DNA from: an uncultured Roseibium sp. | Lineage (GTDB): Bacteria > Pseudomonadota > Alphaproteobacteria > Rhizobiales > Stappiaceae | NCBI RefSeq assembly: GCF_947494555.1 | Contig: NZ_CANLVF010000003.1 | Coordinates: forward strand, 310,001 to 374,000 | Direction of reading: 5' to 3' | Length of the DNA stretch: 64,000 nt | Shown here: positions 43,735-53,076 of the stretch, one piece after another | How positions within the stretch are numbered: position 1 is the first letter of the stretch | How the letters are laid out: every line of letters begins with the position of its first letter | Program-made: the position numbers and the translations under genes | The notes under the pieces: generated by a model | Databases searched by the model: none | Told to the model about the DNA's origin: nothing | The model's input: only the letters and a program-made list of their open reading frames with translations

Positions 43735-45054
43735 TCAGGCAGACGCAGCCTTTCTTGCCCCTGTGCCATCCAAAGCAAATTGCCCGTCCAACACTTCACA
43801 GACGTCTGTGAGGATCTCGAATCCGCGATCGATTTCCTTCAGCGAGCTGGTGAGAGGTGCCAGGAACTTCAAAACCTGATCGCCGCGTCCGCATGTTTCA
43901 ATGATCAAACCGCGTTCGAAACTCATCTTCTGTATCATACCCGCAATCGCGGGTTCACGTCTGCTTTCCAGTCCCCAGACGAAGCCCTTGCCGCGATACG
44001 ACAGGTCAAGCGCGCGGTGGTCAGACGCAAGACCTTGCAGTCGCTCTTCAATGTGTTCTGCTTTCGCCCTGATCTCATCGGCGAAATCGGAGTCTTGCCA
44101 GTACTGGGTCAAAGCTTTTGTTGCGGCAACAAAGGCAAGGTTGTTGCCGCGGAAGGTACCGTTGTGCTGACCGGGCTTCCAGACGTCGTGCTGCGGCTTC
44201 AGAAGAACCAGCGCCATGGGCAGGCCGTAGCCGCCGATGGATTTCGACAACGTGATAATGTCCGGGTCAATACCGGCTTTTTCGAAGCTGAAAAAGTCGC
44301 CAGTCCGGCCGCATCCCATCTGGATATCGTCGATGATCAGCAGCACGCCAAACTGCTTGCACAGGCTGTCCAACGCCCGGAGCCAGGTCATGGGAGCGAT
44401 GTTGATGCCACCTTCGCCCTGGATGGGCTCAACGATTATTGCAGCCGGAAGGGTGTCGCTCTGTGCCCGCCTTTGCAGAATATCGGCGATGGACGAAATC
44501 GATTGCTCGAGCGTGCTTTCATCCGAACAGAACGGCAGCGGTCCCTGGACGCGCTGGTCGAAGCCCGGAAGTCCCTCCTTGTAGTAGGGATTGTCCGTCA
44601 GCTCCAGCGAACCGGTCGTCATACCGTGAAAGCCCTGCGTAAAGCTGAAAACGTCTCGGTTGCCTGTCACCTTGCGTGCGATCTTGATAGCCGCTTCAAC
44701 AGCGTTCGTTCCTGTCGGACCGCAAAACTGAAAACGGTAGTCCATCCCTCTTGGCTTCAGGACCACTGTGTCGAAGGTCTCGATAAAGTCATCTTTTGCG
44801 ATCGTCGCAAAATCAAGGCTGTGCGCGATGCCGTCACCGGATACATACTCAAGCAGCGCCTGTTGGATGGCCGGGTTGTTATGGCCGTAGTTCAGCGCTC
44901 CGGCGCCGGCGAGAAAATCGATGTATTCGACCCCATCTGCGGATGTGATCGTGCTGCCGGATGCGGTTTTGGCAACAAACGGAAAACTGCGAACGTAACT
45001 TCTTACATTCGATTCCAGTCTGTGTGCCGGATCTTTTGCCTTGAGTTCCTGCAT
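43735..45054 (-). CDS. class III aminotransferase, EctB-like (diaminobutyrate--2-oxoglutarate transaminase family)
   Basis: A 439-residue PLP enzyme resembling ectoine EctB. It has DFLAGAGALNYGHNNP near the N-terminus, FCGPTGTNAVEAAIKIAR for the cofactor phosphate, IIDDIQMGCGRTGDFF, and the Schiff-base Lys in TLSKSIGGYGLP. EctB makes L-2,4-diaminobutyrate from aspartate semialdehyde. No ectA or ectC is nearby; instead the neighbours are exopolysaccharide genes and an ATP-grasp ligase. A product used to decorate the polymer is possible. Start 45054 is chosen for its AGGGAACGAC site; ATG 45069 is an alternative. Confidence 0.8.
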   Translation of the reverse strand: MQELKAKDPAHRLESNVRSYVRSFPFVAKTASGSTITSADGVEYIDFLAGAGALNYGHNNPAIQQALLEYVSGDGIAHSLDFATIAKDDFIETFDTVVLKPRGMDYRFQFCGPTGTNAVEAAIKIARKVTGNRDVFSFTQGFHGMTTGSLELTDNPYYKEGLPGFDQRVQGPLPFCSDESTLEQSISSIADILQRRAQSDTLPAAIIVEPIQGEGGINIAPMTWLRALDSLCKQFGVLLIIDDIQMGCGRTGDFFSFEKAGIDPDIITLSKSIGGYGLPMALVLLKPQHDVWKPGQHNGTFRGNNLAFVAATKALTQYWQDSDFADEIRAKAEHIEERLQGLASDHRALDLSYRGKGFVWGLESRREPAIAGMIQKMSFERGLIIETCGRGDQVLKFLAPLTSSLKEIDRGFEILTDVCEVLDGQFALDGTGARKAASA

Positions 45055-45236
45055 GTCGTTCCCTGTCATCGCCACCGGTCAAGCATTGACGTTGCACTTG
45101 ACTCTCAAGCATTCAGGGCACTATGCCGCGCCGAACCTTAAAATTCGAACAAACTTCAAAGTAAAGAAACTCAAAATCCTACAACTTGATTTTCAAGTAA
45201 CCCGATTACTTTGGGTTCATATTTGGACCCGGGAAG
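45055..45236. promoter_or_regulatory. 182-bp AT-rich gap with small inverted repeat upstream of the EctB-like gene
   Basis: The gap between two minus-strand genes contains ACTTGA-TTT-TCAAGT (45184-45200 region: 45184-45189 and 45193-45198), a 6-bp-arm hairpin or operator. An AT-rich stretch lies next to it and fits a promoter for the EctB-like gene. No consensus boxes were assigned. Confidence 0.35.
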
Positions 45237-46145
45237 TCACTGCTGAACAACGAACTCTTTCCAGTATTTCGCCAGCTGGAAATCATAGCTGTCAGGGACA
45301 AACGTTTCGAAACCTCCGCTTGGATAGAGCGTGATTTCGCCAACAAAAATTCCCTGCGAGGTGTTGTAGAGATCAATCCTCGCAAAACCCAGCCCGGGAC
45401 CGAGCGTTCGCGCTATTTCCAGCATCTTGTCATAGCCGTCAGGACGTGGAAGTTGTTTTTCGAGCAACGGATAATAATCCATATGGATTGGCAGCAGTTC
45501 CCAATCCGGAGAATAAACGCTCTCATGCATGACGCCCTCGAGCGGCGACCTGACTTCAATATGCACAAGATTGCCGTTGAAACTGTAAAAGCGGTAATCG
45601 CTCAAGATCTCGTCGCGCTCTCCGATCAGCTTCTCAATGATGATGCGTGGCGGAACATTCGAATAAGCCCATTCCCTGTTGACGCGCGAATGGTCGGAAG
45701 CGAGCCACTCGGCTTCCGGACTCTGTCGCATCAGTTCGTCGATATCCGTCTTCTCCCAAAGGAAAAAACCGGCGCCGCTGGCGTGGGTCGGCTTGACCAC
45801 GGCCGGGAGCGGAATTGAGTGCCAGTCAACCTCGGAAAGGTCGGTCCCCACCCAATAGGTCGGGATCAGACAGTCATCGCCGATGCGTTCGCGGATGAAG
45901 TCTTTCGCCGCGGCCTTGTCGACAACAGTCGCATAGAGGGGGTTTTGATCCTGCAGTTTCCGGATCTGTTGATACTCGGAAAACCGGGTTGGTGTTTTCC
46001 AGTTCGGGAATCTGCCGAAGATCGAGAAATACTTCAGGGTAAGGTAGATCTTGTCTGGAAATATAGAAATCAGACGCCAGAAAATACGACGCACTCTATG
46101 CTCGATAGTCGCATGTTTTTCTGTACCTGCTGCAATACTATCCAT
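45237..46145 (-). CDS. ATP-grasp family protein (TupA-like)
   Basis: A 302-residue predicted ATP-grasp ligase. PAVVKPTHASGAGFFLW resembles the ATP-binding strand-loop, RIIIEKLIG and the EITLYPSGGFETF segment near the C-terminus supply metal and adenine contacts (Glu and Asp in LGFARIDLYN). TupA-like proteins sit in capsule and teichuronopeptide loci and are thought to join amino acids to sugar acids. ATG 46145 is preferred with AGGTAGAAAA upstream; the frame continues to 46322 but without family-like sequence. Probably acts with the neighbouring EctB-like enzyme, by inference. Confidence 0.72.
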   Translation of the reverse strand: MDSIAAGTEKHATIEHRVRRIFWRLISIFPDKIYLTLKYFSIFGRFPNWKTPTRFSEYQQIRKLQDQNPLYATVVDKAAAKDFIRERIGDDCLIPTYWVGTDLSEVDWHSIPLPAVVKPTHASGAGFFLWEKTDIDELMRQSPEAEWLASDHSRVNREWAYSNVPPRIIIEKLIGERDEILSDYRFYSFNGNLVHIEVRSPLEGVMHESVYSPDWELLPIHMDYYPLLEKQLPRPDGYDKMLEIARTLGPGLGFARIDLYNTSQGIFVGEITLYPSGGFETFVPDSYDFQLAKYWKEFVVQQ

Positions 46146-46353
46146 TTTTCTACCTGAAGCCTCTTTTCTTAAGCCATTTTCAACGTGAACAGAGGAAAAG
46201 GTTTCACCTAGAGCGCTCACATCAGAAGAACGACCGCATGTTTCTAGCGGAAAAACCGTTAAAATCTGGCTTACTGCGGAAGGACCGTTGCGCGACTTCG
46301 AGGCGGTCGCTTCGTATGTCACACGGTCAAGGAGCCGGTCACTGGAGATCGAG

Positions 46354-47472
46354 GTGAGCAGTAAGAAAATCCTTCTTGTTTCAAGACACGACTACAGGAC
46401 CGGTTGGCGCGCCGGGCGGCACTTCCTTGCTGACGCGTTTCGCGACCGGGGCCAATCGGTCCAGTTTTTCTCGGTCGGTTTCAGTCCGCTTTCGCTCCTG
46501 AGCAACGACCATCGTAAAAATCTTTTTGGCGCGTCGAACACCTGGCAGGAGGTTGATGGCATCGGCTGCTATCTCTGGCGCTCGCCTGTTCACCCTTTTG
46601 GCAGAGGGCTTGGAAACAACACGTCTCTGACCAACGGGATGTTCCGTTGGTGGATCGCCTCGAAATGTATTGCGCTTGATGAAGCCTCCCGGCAGGCGGA
46701 CCTGATAATCGTGGAGTCCGGTATTGCAGCAGCACTGATCGGCCGCATCCGAAAAACGGCCCCGAACGCGCAAATCATCTACTTCGTCGCGGATCTGCTG
46801 GAAACGATCGGCGCGCATTCCTTTATTGCGGAGCAGCTTTTCCGGGACCGGAGCGCAATCTCCGACATCGTCGTTGTTGCCCGGGCCATGGCTCCACATT
46901 TTGACGGTTTCGGGTGCCCTGTCCACTTCGTCCCGCACGGCGTATCCAAATCGGATTTTGATAATATCGGGCCCAGTCCGTATGAGACCTCCGGGAACAT
47001 CGCAACAGTCGGATCCATGCTGTTTGACCCGGTCTTTTTCGATATCGCCGCGCCCGCATTTCCCGACGTGCATTTTCACCTCATCGGAACACCCGAGTTT
47101 GGCAAGAGTTTCGACAATGTGACCGAGTATGGACGCATGCCGTTCAAAGACACGCTCCCTTATCTCAAGCACGCCGAAGCAGGCGTAGCGCCCTACGCAG
47201 ACCGGGACGGTGCCGGCTATCTCGCGGATTCCAGCCTGAAGCTGATGCAGTATGAATTTCTACGGCTTCCCGCTGTCTGTCCACAATACGCCGTCGGTGA
47301 CAAAGTGAACCGGCATGGCTACCAGCCAGGCGATCCGGCCTCGATCAAAAACGCCGTCACGCGCGCATTGGAAACACCATTTGCTGACGAAGCCAGCGAG
47401 GTACTCGACTGGAAGGACGTAGCCGACCGATTGATGACGCTCGACCGGGCGGCGGCACTCATTAAATCTTAA
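46354..47472 (+). CDS. gumK: GT70 glucuronosyltransferase, close relative of xanthan GumK
   Basis: A 372-residue GT-B enzyme. From memory it follows Xanthomonas GumK along its length: LVSRHDYRTGWRAGRHFL, FFSVGFSPLSLL, CYLWRSPVHPFGR, VESGIAAALI, VGSMLFDPVFFDIA and YLADSSLKLMQYEFLRLPAVCP. GumK transfers glucuronic acid from UDP-GlcA to the alpha-mannose of the growing xanthan unit. The GTG at 46354 is used because GGAGATCGAG gives correct spacing and family similarity begins there; the frame is open from 46288. Divergent from the ATP-grasp gene. Confidence 0.9.
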   Translation: MSSKKILLVSRHDYRTGWRAGRHFLADAFRDRGQSVQFFSVGFSPLSLLSNDHRKNLFGASNTWQEVDGIGCYLWRSPVHPFGRGLGNNTSLTNGMFRWWIASKCIALDEASRQADLIIVESGIAAALIGRIRKTAPNAQIIYFVADLLETIGAHSFIAEQLFRDRSAISDIVVVARAMAPHFDGFGCPVHFVPHGVSKSDFDNIGPSPYETSGNIATVGSMLFDPVFFDIAAPAFPDVHFHLIGTPEFGKSFDNVTEYGRMPFKDTLPYLKHAEAGVAPYADRDGAGYLADSSLKLMQYEFLRLPAVCPQYAVGDKVNRHGYQPGDPASIKNAVTRALETPFADEASEVLDWKDVADRLMTLDRAAALIKS

Positions 47473-47612
47473 AGCGTTTCAGCTATTAGAACCGGGGAGA
47501 TAACAGTGCCGGGTGCTCGGTGCTGTGCTACCTGCCGACGCGGTCTGGATGACATTGTTTTGGCGGGGCATGTCCAATTCGACCGCGGTAGAGGAACGGC
47601 AGGCGTAATCCG

Positions 47613-49070
47613 ATGGCATCGATGGTGCGAATGTCTGTGATCAACACGTCAGCCGGCGTGCTGTCCATGTTCATGGGCTTCGTCTGCAGCGTCATTGTCG
47701 CCAGAACACTCGGTGTCGAGGGCACTGGGGTTGTTGCCTATGCTCTCTGGTTCATGTCGGTGGCAACGGTCGTCTCAGATTTCGGCATGCCGCAGGCAAC
47801 CTTGCGCTTCATTGCCCGCGACACCGGTTCGGACACCGGGCCCGACGCGCTGTTCCGCATATTGTTGCGCCGTTTTGTCATTACGACCGGACTGATGGCA
47901 GGCGCCATAGGCATCTATGCGCTCTGGCAACATGGTCAGGACAACACGCAAGGCGCGCTGGTCTGGTCCGCGACGATCCTCCTGTTTCTGGCCTATGCCT
48001 ATGCCACAATGGTTATCGGTGCCGCCCAGGGGCTCGGTCAATTCGACAGGACGGCTTCCATGACGCTGATCGGCTGCTTGCTTCAGCCCTTCTGCGTCCT
48101 TGCAGGTGCACTAATGCTCGGCCCCGTCGGGGCGATCGTGGGTCACGCGACACGGCACCTGCCACAGGCTCTTGACCTGAAGCGCTACCTGGGCAAGGCG
48201 GCCGCCAAAACGGCCAAGATCCCCAAAGACGTCGGTCTTTATGCCCGCAACAACTGGTTCTCCGGCAGCATTTTTGCGCTTTTCGGCGCTCGAATTGAAC
48301 TCGCCGTCATCGGATTCTTCTTCTCGCTTTCCCAGGTCGGCTACTATTCGATCGGGTTGACCATGTCCGGGATGATCGCTCAATTCGCAGTTTTCAGTCT
48401 CGCGTTTGTTGTTCCTCAATTCGGCGTCCTGCACGATCAGAAGGACGATGCGGCTCTGTCGGTTGCCTTTGAAGGAACCATTCGATGGCTTGGGATCGTC
48501 ATTGCTCCTGTTGCAATTGGAGGTGCGGCAATTGCACCGGACCTGATCCCGCTTGTGTTTGGTGAAGACTTTGAACCTGCCGTAGGACCGGCAGTCATTC
48601 TGTTGGCGTTCGCGCTCGCGCAAGCATTGTCGTCTGTCATTTCCAGAGCCATTCTGGCGAAAAACCGAAGCACTGACGAGTTGTGGATGACGATCGCCTG
48701 GTGCGCGATCACCAGTGTCTCGCTGCTGGTCATTGTTCCCTCCTTCGGACAGATGGGCGCCGCCTATGTGCGGGCAGCAGCAAGCGTTCTTCTTCTCCTG
48801 ATCCTTGGCGTTTACTGCCGGCGCGTCCTTAACCTCCGGCTCCCCATGCTGGCCTTGCTGAAATGCACTGTGTCGGCGCTATTGTGTGCGGGGGTAGCCG
48901 TTTTCGTGCTTTCCAAAGCAAGTGGAATATTGGGTTTGCTGGCCGCCGTTGCAGCTGCCGGTGTCGTTTATCTGGTGGCGCTTACCTTCTTGAAAACTGT
49001 TCCGAAATCCGAACTCGAACCGGTTCTGAACGAGGTCAGAGGCAGACTGCGCGGCCTGAAGGCAACCTGA
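47613..49070 (+). CDS. lipopolysaccharide/polysaccharide flippase (Wzx/GumJ-like, MOP superfamily)
   Basis: A 485-residue membrane protein with about 12-14 helices. The N-terminus (SVINTSAGVLSMFMGFVCSVIVARTLGVEGTGVVAY) is characteristic of Wzx-type flippases that move lipid-linked repeat units across the inner membrane. It follows gumK by 140 bp and completes a Wzx/Wzy-type set with the polymerase and co-polymerase. ATG 47613 is used; in-frame ATGs at 47622 and 47631 are possible. Confidence 0.82.
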   Translation: MASMVRMSVINTSAGVLSMFMGFVCSVIVARTLGVEGTGVVAYALWFMSVATVVSDFGMPQATLRFIARDTGSDTGPDALFRILLRRFVITTGLMAGAIGIYALWQHGQDNTQGALVWSATILLFLAYAYATMVIGAAQGLGQFDRTASMTLIGCLLQPFCVLAGALMLGPVGAIVGHATRHLPQALDLKRYLGKAAAKTAKIPKDVGLYARNNWFSGSIFALFGARIELAVIGFFFSLSQVGYYSIGLTMSGMIAQFAVFSLAFVVPQFGVLHDQKDDAALSVAFEGTIRWLGIVIAPVAIGGAAIAPDLIPLVFGEDFEPAVGPAVILLAFALAQALSSVISRAILAKNRSTDELWMTIAWCAITSVSLLVIVPSFGQMGAAYVRAAASVLLLLILGVYCRRVLNLRLPMLALLKCTVSALLCAGVAVFVLSKASGILGLLAAVAAAGVVYLVALTFLKTVPKSELEPVLNEVRGRLRGLKAT

Positions 49071-49275
49071 ACCGTCTCCAGGGCACGCTGGAGAACCGCT
49101 GAATTCAGCGGTTAAGGCGTTATTAGCTTGATGACCTTAAGTTTAGCGGCAACAACACGGCCACAACTGGGCGGTGCAATTTGCGTTTGAAGGCACACAG
49201 ACCGGCCGGGCGCTCTGGTCTGACTATTCCGCCTAGCGTCAATTGCCGCAACAAACCGGAAAGACCTATACGCAC

Positions 49276-50451
49276 ATGTCCCTTACCAACACCTTCGGTG
49301 ATCGTTTAGGTACTGCTTTGCTTGCGTCGGGCAGACTGCTTTCAAAAGATGTTGTGAACGCAGTGTCCGTTGGGCTCTTTTCGCTGATCGTGCTCGGCAC
49401 GCTCGCGCTGGCCTATTTCAATCCGGTCTACAACTGGGACATCCTGGCCTATGTCGGCATCGCCGCCGAAGACCAGTTGGACAGCGCGGAAGAAATTCAC
49501 GCGCTTGCCTATGGCGAGGTCAAGGAAGCCGCATCCGAACTTCAGTTCTACAAGGTCACGGCGAGCATCCCCTATCGGGTCAACCAGTACGAACAACCCG
49601 ATCACTTCGTCTCCCTGTTTCCGATGTTCAGGGTCAAGGTTGCCTATATCGAGACCATCAAGCATCTCGGTGCCCTTACCGGGCGCGTCCATGCGACGAC
49701 CATCATTTCAACTTTGTCGGCTGCCATGATCGGGCTGTTCATCCTCTTCTGGAGTGCGCGGCAATCCTTTGTCCAGGGACTGTTGATCATCGGTCCCACG
49801 ATCATTCTCATCGGCTATACGTTCTCTGCAAGGGAAGCGACGCCGGACCTGATGATGGCAGCCTTTGCGCTTCCCGCGCTCTATTTTGTTTGCCGCGAAA
49901 AACCGGTGTTTGCTGCGCCTTTCCTTTTCATGATGTTTCTCGTGAGACCTGACGGGCTGCTGTTCTTCTTCGCGCTGCTGCTTGCCGCGATTGCGGTGGG
50001 AAGAGACCGGTTGATCTATCTCGCTCTCTTTGCCGGGGCCCTTTTCCTGTATTTTCCGATCGTCGGTTCAGCCGACCACCCCGGCTGGTGGCCGCATTTC
50101 TATTTCTCGAACGTTGAATACCAGGACGATATGCGCGGCTTCGACCCGGCCTTCGATGTTCTTCTTTATGTCAAGGCACTGGTCGTAAACGTCGCCAGGA
50201 CAGTTCAGGACTTCAACTGGCTTATGCTTCTCGCCATTTTCCTGCTCGGCTTCGCCCTGCTCGTTCGCAGCGGAAAGGACATTTCACAAGGACAATGGAT
50301 TGCAGTCGTCGCACTCACGCTGTGTATCGGCGGCAAGTTCGTCACGTTCCCGCTGCCGGACGACCGGATCTACCTGCCCTATCTGCTGCCGTTGCTGATT
50401 GTGCTGCTTGAGATCTGGAAGCCGATGTTTTCCTTGCCGGTCGACGACTAA
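49276..50451 (+). CDS. GT-C-like polytopic membrane glycosyltransferase (unassigned)
   Basis: A 391-residue protein with about nine to ten hydrophobic segments. After the first helix (VGLFSLIVLGTLALAYF) comes a long periplasmic loop opening with NWDILAYVG, containing the acidic residue expected of GT-C enzymes that use polyprenyl-phosphate sugars. Another periplasmic turn (FSNVEYQDDMRGFDP) follows later. I cannot assign a sugar. Its position between the EPS cluster and the DprE1/UbiA-like genes makes it a candidate acceptor-side transferase for their lipid-linked sugar. ATG 49276 is preferred over TTG 49243. Confidence 0.62.
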   Translation: MSLTNTFGDRLGTALLASGRLLSKDVVNAVSVGLFSLIVLGTLALAYFNPVYNWDILAYVGIAAEDQLDSAEEIHALAYGEVKEAASELQFYKVTASIPYRVNQYEQPDHFVSLFPMFRVKVAYIETIKHLGALTGRVHATTIISTLSAAMIGLFILFWSARQSFVQGLLIIGPTIILIGYTFSAREATPDLMMAAFALPALYFVCREKPVFAAPFLFMMFLVRPDGLLFFFALLLAAIAVGRDRLIYLALFAGALFLYFPIVGSADHPGWWPHFYFSNVEYQDDMRGFDPAFDVLLYVKALVVNVARTVQDFNWLMLLAIFLLGFALLVRSGKDISQGQWIAVVALTLCIGGKFVTFPLPDDRIYLPYLLPLLIVLLEIWKPMFSLPVDD

Positions 50452-50504
50452 CGCGCCAACCCTAAAACGCGGTAAGGCACCTTTCCCGCAAGGATCAGAA
50501 TGAA

Positions 50505-50534
50505 AAAGCCCGCGCAATTCGCGCGGGCTTTCTT
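50505..50534. terminator. bidirectional intrinsic terminator
   Basis: AAAGCCCGCGC (50505-50515) and GCGCGGGCTTT (50521-50531) form a perfect 11-bp stem with a 5-nt loop, flanked by A-rich sequence on the left and TTTCTT on the right. It lies between the convergent GT-C and aminotransferase genes and can serve both strands. Confidence 0.92.
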
Positions 50535-50590
50535 AGTGTCTCGATGAACGATGCGGGTCGCTCCGCATCTTTGGAGAAGCTAAGCTTCCC

Positions 50591-52054
50591 TCAATTTGCC
50601 TGCGATTTGATGAAGCCGTTCACGATGCTGACGATGCCCTTGGACAACAGATCGTCCAACGCGTCGCAGAAGGTGTCGACATTCTCCATCGTGCACACAA
50701 GCGGTGGCTCAAGGCGGATGACGTTGCGGTTGTATTCGGTGAATGCCACAAGAATGTCGTAGTCTCTGAGAAGCTGCGCCCCGATGAAGCCGGACAGCGA
50801 TCCCTTCAGCTTGTCGTCAAGCAGAGACAGCATCGGGCGCAATACCACCGGCATCGTCTTAGAAAAATCCTGGAACTCCAGACCGACCATGAGACCCTGG
50901 CCGCGCACGTCCTTGATGATTTTCGGATACTTTTCCTGAAGCGTATTTAACCGCGAAATCAGATGCGCGCCGACACGCGCGGCATTTTCCATCAGGTCTT
51001 CGTCGTAAAGGACGTTCAGACCTTCAATCGCCGTGATGCTCGCCTCGCCGATACCGCCGAAGGTTGCCTGTGCGTGGATCATAGCGGTTTTTGGGGAGCC
51101 ATAGGCCTTCATGTAAACATCGCGCTTTGCGATCATCGCACCGACAGCGGCCTTGCCTGCCCCTAGGGATTTGGCAAGCGCCGTCACGTCCGGAACAACC
51201 CCATAGTGTTCGAACGCATAGAACTTGCCTGTCCGGCCATAACCGCACTGTACTTCGTCTGCGACCCACAGAACGTCGTGCTTGTCGCACAGAGCCCGCA
51301 CGCCCTTCCAGTAGCTTTCCGGCGCAGAAATGATCCCGCCGCCGCCCTGGATCGTTTCCAGAACCACAACGCCGATCTCGGGATCCGATTCAATCGCGTG
51401 AGTGAGGGCTTCCAGATCGCCGAATGGAACCTTTACATGATTGTCGACGAGCTTGAAGCTGCCCTGGTAGAGATCAGAGTCAGTCAGCGAAAGAACACCC
51501 TTGGTCTTGCCATGGAACGAGTTCCCCGCGTGTACGATCTTGCAGTTTTTGCGCCCGGATGCGCGCTCGGCAACCTTGACCGCCGCTTCCATCGCCTCCG
51601 AACCGGAAGACCCGAGGAACACCATGTCGAGGTCGCCCGGCGAACATGCCGCGAGGTTCTTCGCAAGGGCCGATGCGTATTGCGACAGGAAGGCGATCGC
51701 AATCTCGTGCCGGCCTTCCTCCTGAAATTTCTGGCGTGCAGCGATTACGCGCGGATGGTTATGGCCATGTGCCAGCGATCCGAAGCCACCGAAAAAGTCC
51801 AGGATCCGCCGGCCGTTCTGGTCGACATAGTACATGCCGTCTGCGGTCTCGATCTTGACCTTGTGAAACCCGAGCAGCTTCATGAAATGGAACTGTCCCG
51901 GATTGATGTGCTCCTTGAACAGATCGGCCATGGACTGAGGGTCAAGCGCTTTCGCGTCTTCGACCGTCAGGAGATCCGGCTTCGAGCTGTTCTCAGGAGC
52001 GGCTTCCAGCTCGGTCTCGGAGAAGTCGGCTTTTACTGCGGTGTTCTGCAACAT
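50591..52054 (-). CDS. class III (ornithine-type) PLP aminotransferase
   Basis: A 487-residue fold-type I aminotransferase with an N-terminal extension of about 60 residues. Marks include DFFGGFGSLAHGHNHP, FLGSSGSEAMEAAVKVAE, VADEVQCGYGRTGKFYAFE and the Lys in ALAKSLGAG. Substrate unknown: relatives act on omega-amino groups of amino acids, polyamines or hopanoid side chains. It is the last gene of an operon with a small DMT-type carrier and an SDR epimerase, hinting at an amino-modified lipid or sugar. ATG 52054 with AGGA is used; the codon before it is TTG. Confidence 0.82.
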   Translation of the reverse strand: MLQNTAVKADFSETELEAAPENSSKPDLLTVEDAKALDPQSMADLFKEHINPGQFHFMKLLGFHKVKIETADGMYYVDQNGRRILDFFGGFGSLAHGHNHPRVIAARQKFQEEGRHEIAIAFLSQYASALAKNLAACSPGDLDMVFLGSSGSEAMEAAVKVAERASGRKNCKIVHAGNSFHGKTKGVLSLTDSDLYQGSFKLVDNHVKVPFGDLEALTHAIESDPEIGVVVLETIQGGGGIISAPESYWKGVRALCDKHDVLWVADEVQCGYGRTGKFYAFEHYGVVPDVTALAKSLGAGKAAVGAMIAKRDVYMKAYGSPKTAMIHAQATFGGIGEASITAIEGLNVLYDEDLMENAARVGAHLISRLNTLQEKYPKIIKDVRGQGLMVGLEFQDFSKTMPVVLRPMLSLLDDKLKGSLSGFIGAQLLRDYDILVAFTEYNRNVIRLEPPLVCTMENVDTFCDALDDLLSKGIVSIVNGFIKSQAN

Positions 52055-52062
52055 CAAAATTC

Positions 52063-53076
52063 CTATTCTGCCGGCTGTGCCGAGCCTTGATCGACGCGGG
52101 TGCCGTCATTCTTTTGTGCGCGGTATTCGTCGTAAGCGGCGATCAGCATGTCTTCATCGCGATATGCGGGGACCCAACCAAGATCGCGTTCGCCTTTTGA
52201 AACATCCAGAACGCACATTTCATCAGCGATCAGATATTGCTCCGGATCCATGATCGGCATGTTGAGCGCATCGAACAGGTCGAGCGTGCGTTTGACCGCG
52301 AAGCCCCAGGTCGGGATCAGGATCGATTTCGAATGAGCGTGCTTGACCAAATCGCCAAGCAGCTTCCTGACGGGCGGCGGATTGATGGATCCCAGATTGT
52401 AGGCCTCGTTCGGAACACCGGCCTTCCAGGCCTTGTAAGCCGCATCCGCGCAGTCATAGACGGAAATGAACTGATACGGGTTCTTGCCCGACCCGATCAT
52501 GGGAACAGGCAGGTTCAAGTCGATCAGCTTGAACAGCTTGGTCAGGATGCCCAGACGGCCCGGCCCGATGATCAGCCGCGGGCGGAACAGCGTGATGTCC
52601 ATGCCGCGTGCGCGCCACTCGGCTGCCAGGATTTCCGTATCGAGTTTCGACTGCCCGTATTCCCCAAGGGGTGAAACAGGATGGTCTTCGGTCATCGGGT
52701 AGGTAACCGTGTGGCCGTACACCATATCGGTCGTGTAGTGGACCAATTTGCTCGCACCTGCGCGGTCCATCGCCTCGATGATGTTCTTCGTTCCGTCGTA
52801 ATTGACGGGATAGAAAAAATCATGCCGCTTTGCCCTCACCTGGATCGGCGAAAGCATTTTTGCAGACAGATTGTAGACCATATCCCCACTGGTCACCGGC
52901 ACGGCGGCAACAGCTTCGGGATCGGTCACGTCACAGTCAAGGATCGTCGCCTTTGCGTAAAGATGGCGATGAGTTTGCGCGATATCAGCAACGACGACGT
53001 CCTCGCCGTCTTCCAAAAGACGCTTGGCGAGCTGCCGTCCGACAAATCCGTCCCCACCGAAAAGGATGTGTTTCAC
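52063..53076 (-). CDS. NAD-dependent epimerase/dehydratase (extended SDR)
   Basis: A 337-residue extended short-chain dehydrogenase. NAD binding is at HILFGGDGFVGRQLAKRL (residues 3-20); the catalytic region is HYTTDMVYG with the YxxxK pair in EYGQSKLDTE. It probably acts on a nucleotide- or lipid-linked sugar, or on another hydroxy substrate. Start is GTG 53076, overlapping the stop of the upstream DMT-carrier gene (GTGA). Eight bases separate it from the aminotransferase gene. Confidence 0.85.
   Translation of the reverse strand: MKHILFGGDGFVGRQLAKRLLEDGEDVVVADIAQTHRHLYAKATILDCDVTDPEAVAAVPVTSGDMVYNLSAKMLSPIQVRAKRHDFFYPVNYDGTKNIIEAMDRAGASKLVHYTTDMVYGHTVTYPMTEDHPVSPLGEYGQSKLDTEILAAEWRARGMDITLFRPRLIIGPGRLGILTKLFKLIDLNLPVPMIGSGKNPYQFISVYDCADAAYKAWKAGVPNEAYNLGSINPPPVRKLLGDLVKHAHSKSILIPTWGFAVKRTLDLFDALNMPIMDPEQYLIADEMCVLDVSKGERDLGWVPAYRDEDMLIAAYDEYRAQKNDGTRVDQGSAQPAE

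Noticed and set aside
43735-45054. annotation of the EctB-like gene as part of an ectoine cluster
   Set aside because: No ectA, ectC or ectD is nearby; the neighbours are polysaccharide genes.
43780-45141. 453-codon plus-strand frame opposite the EctB-like gene
   Set aside because: The minus-strand aminotransferase has clear motifs and a ribosome-binding site; the opposite frame has no family-like sequence.
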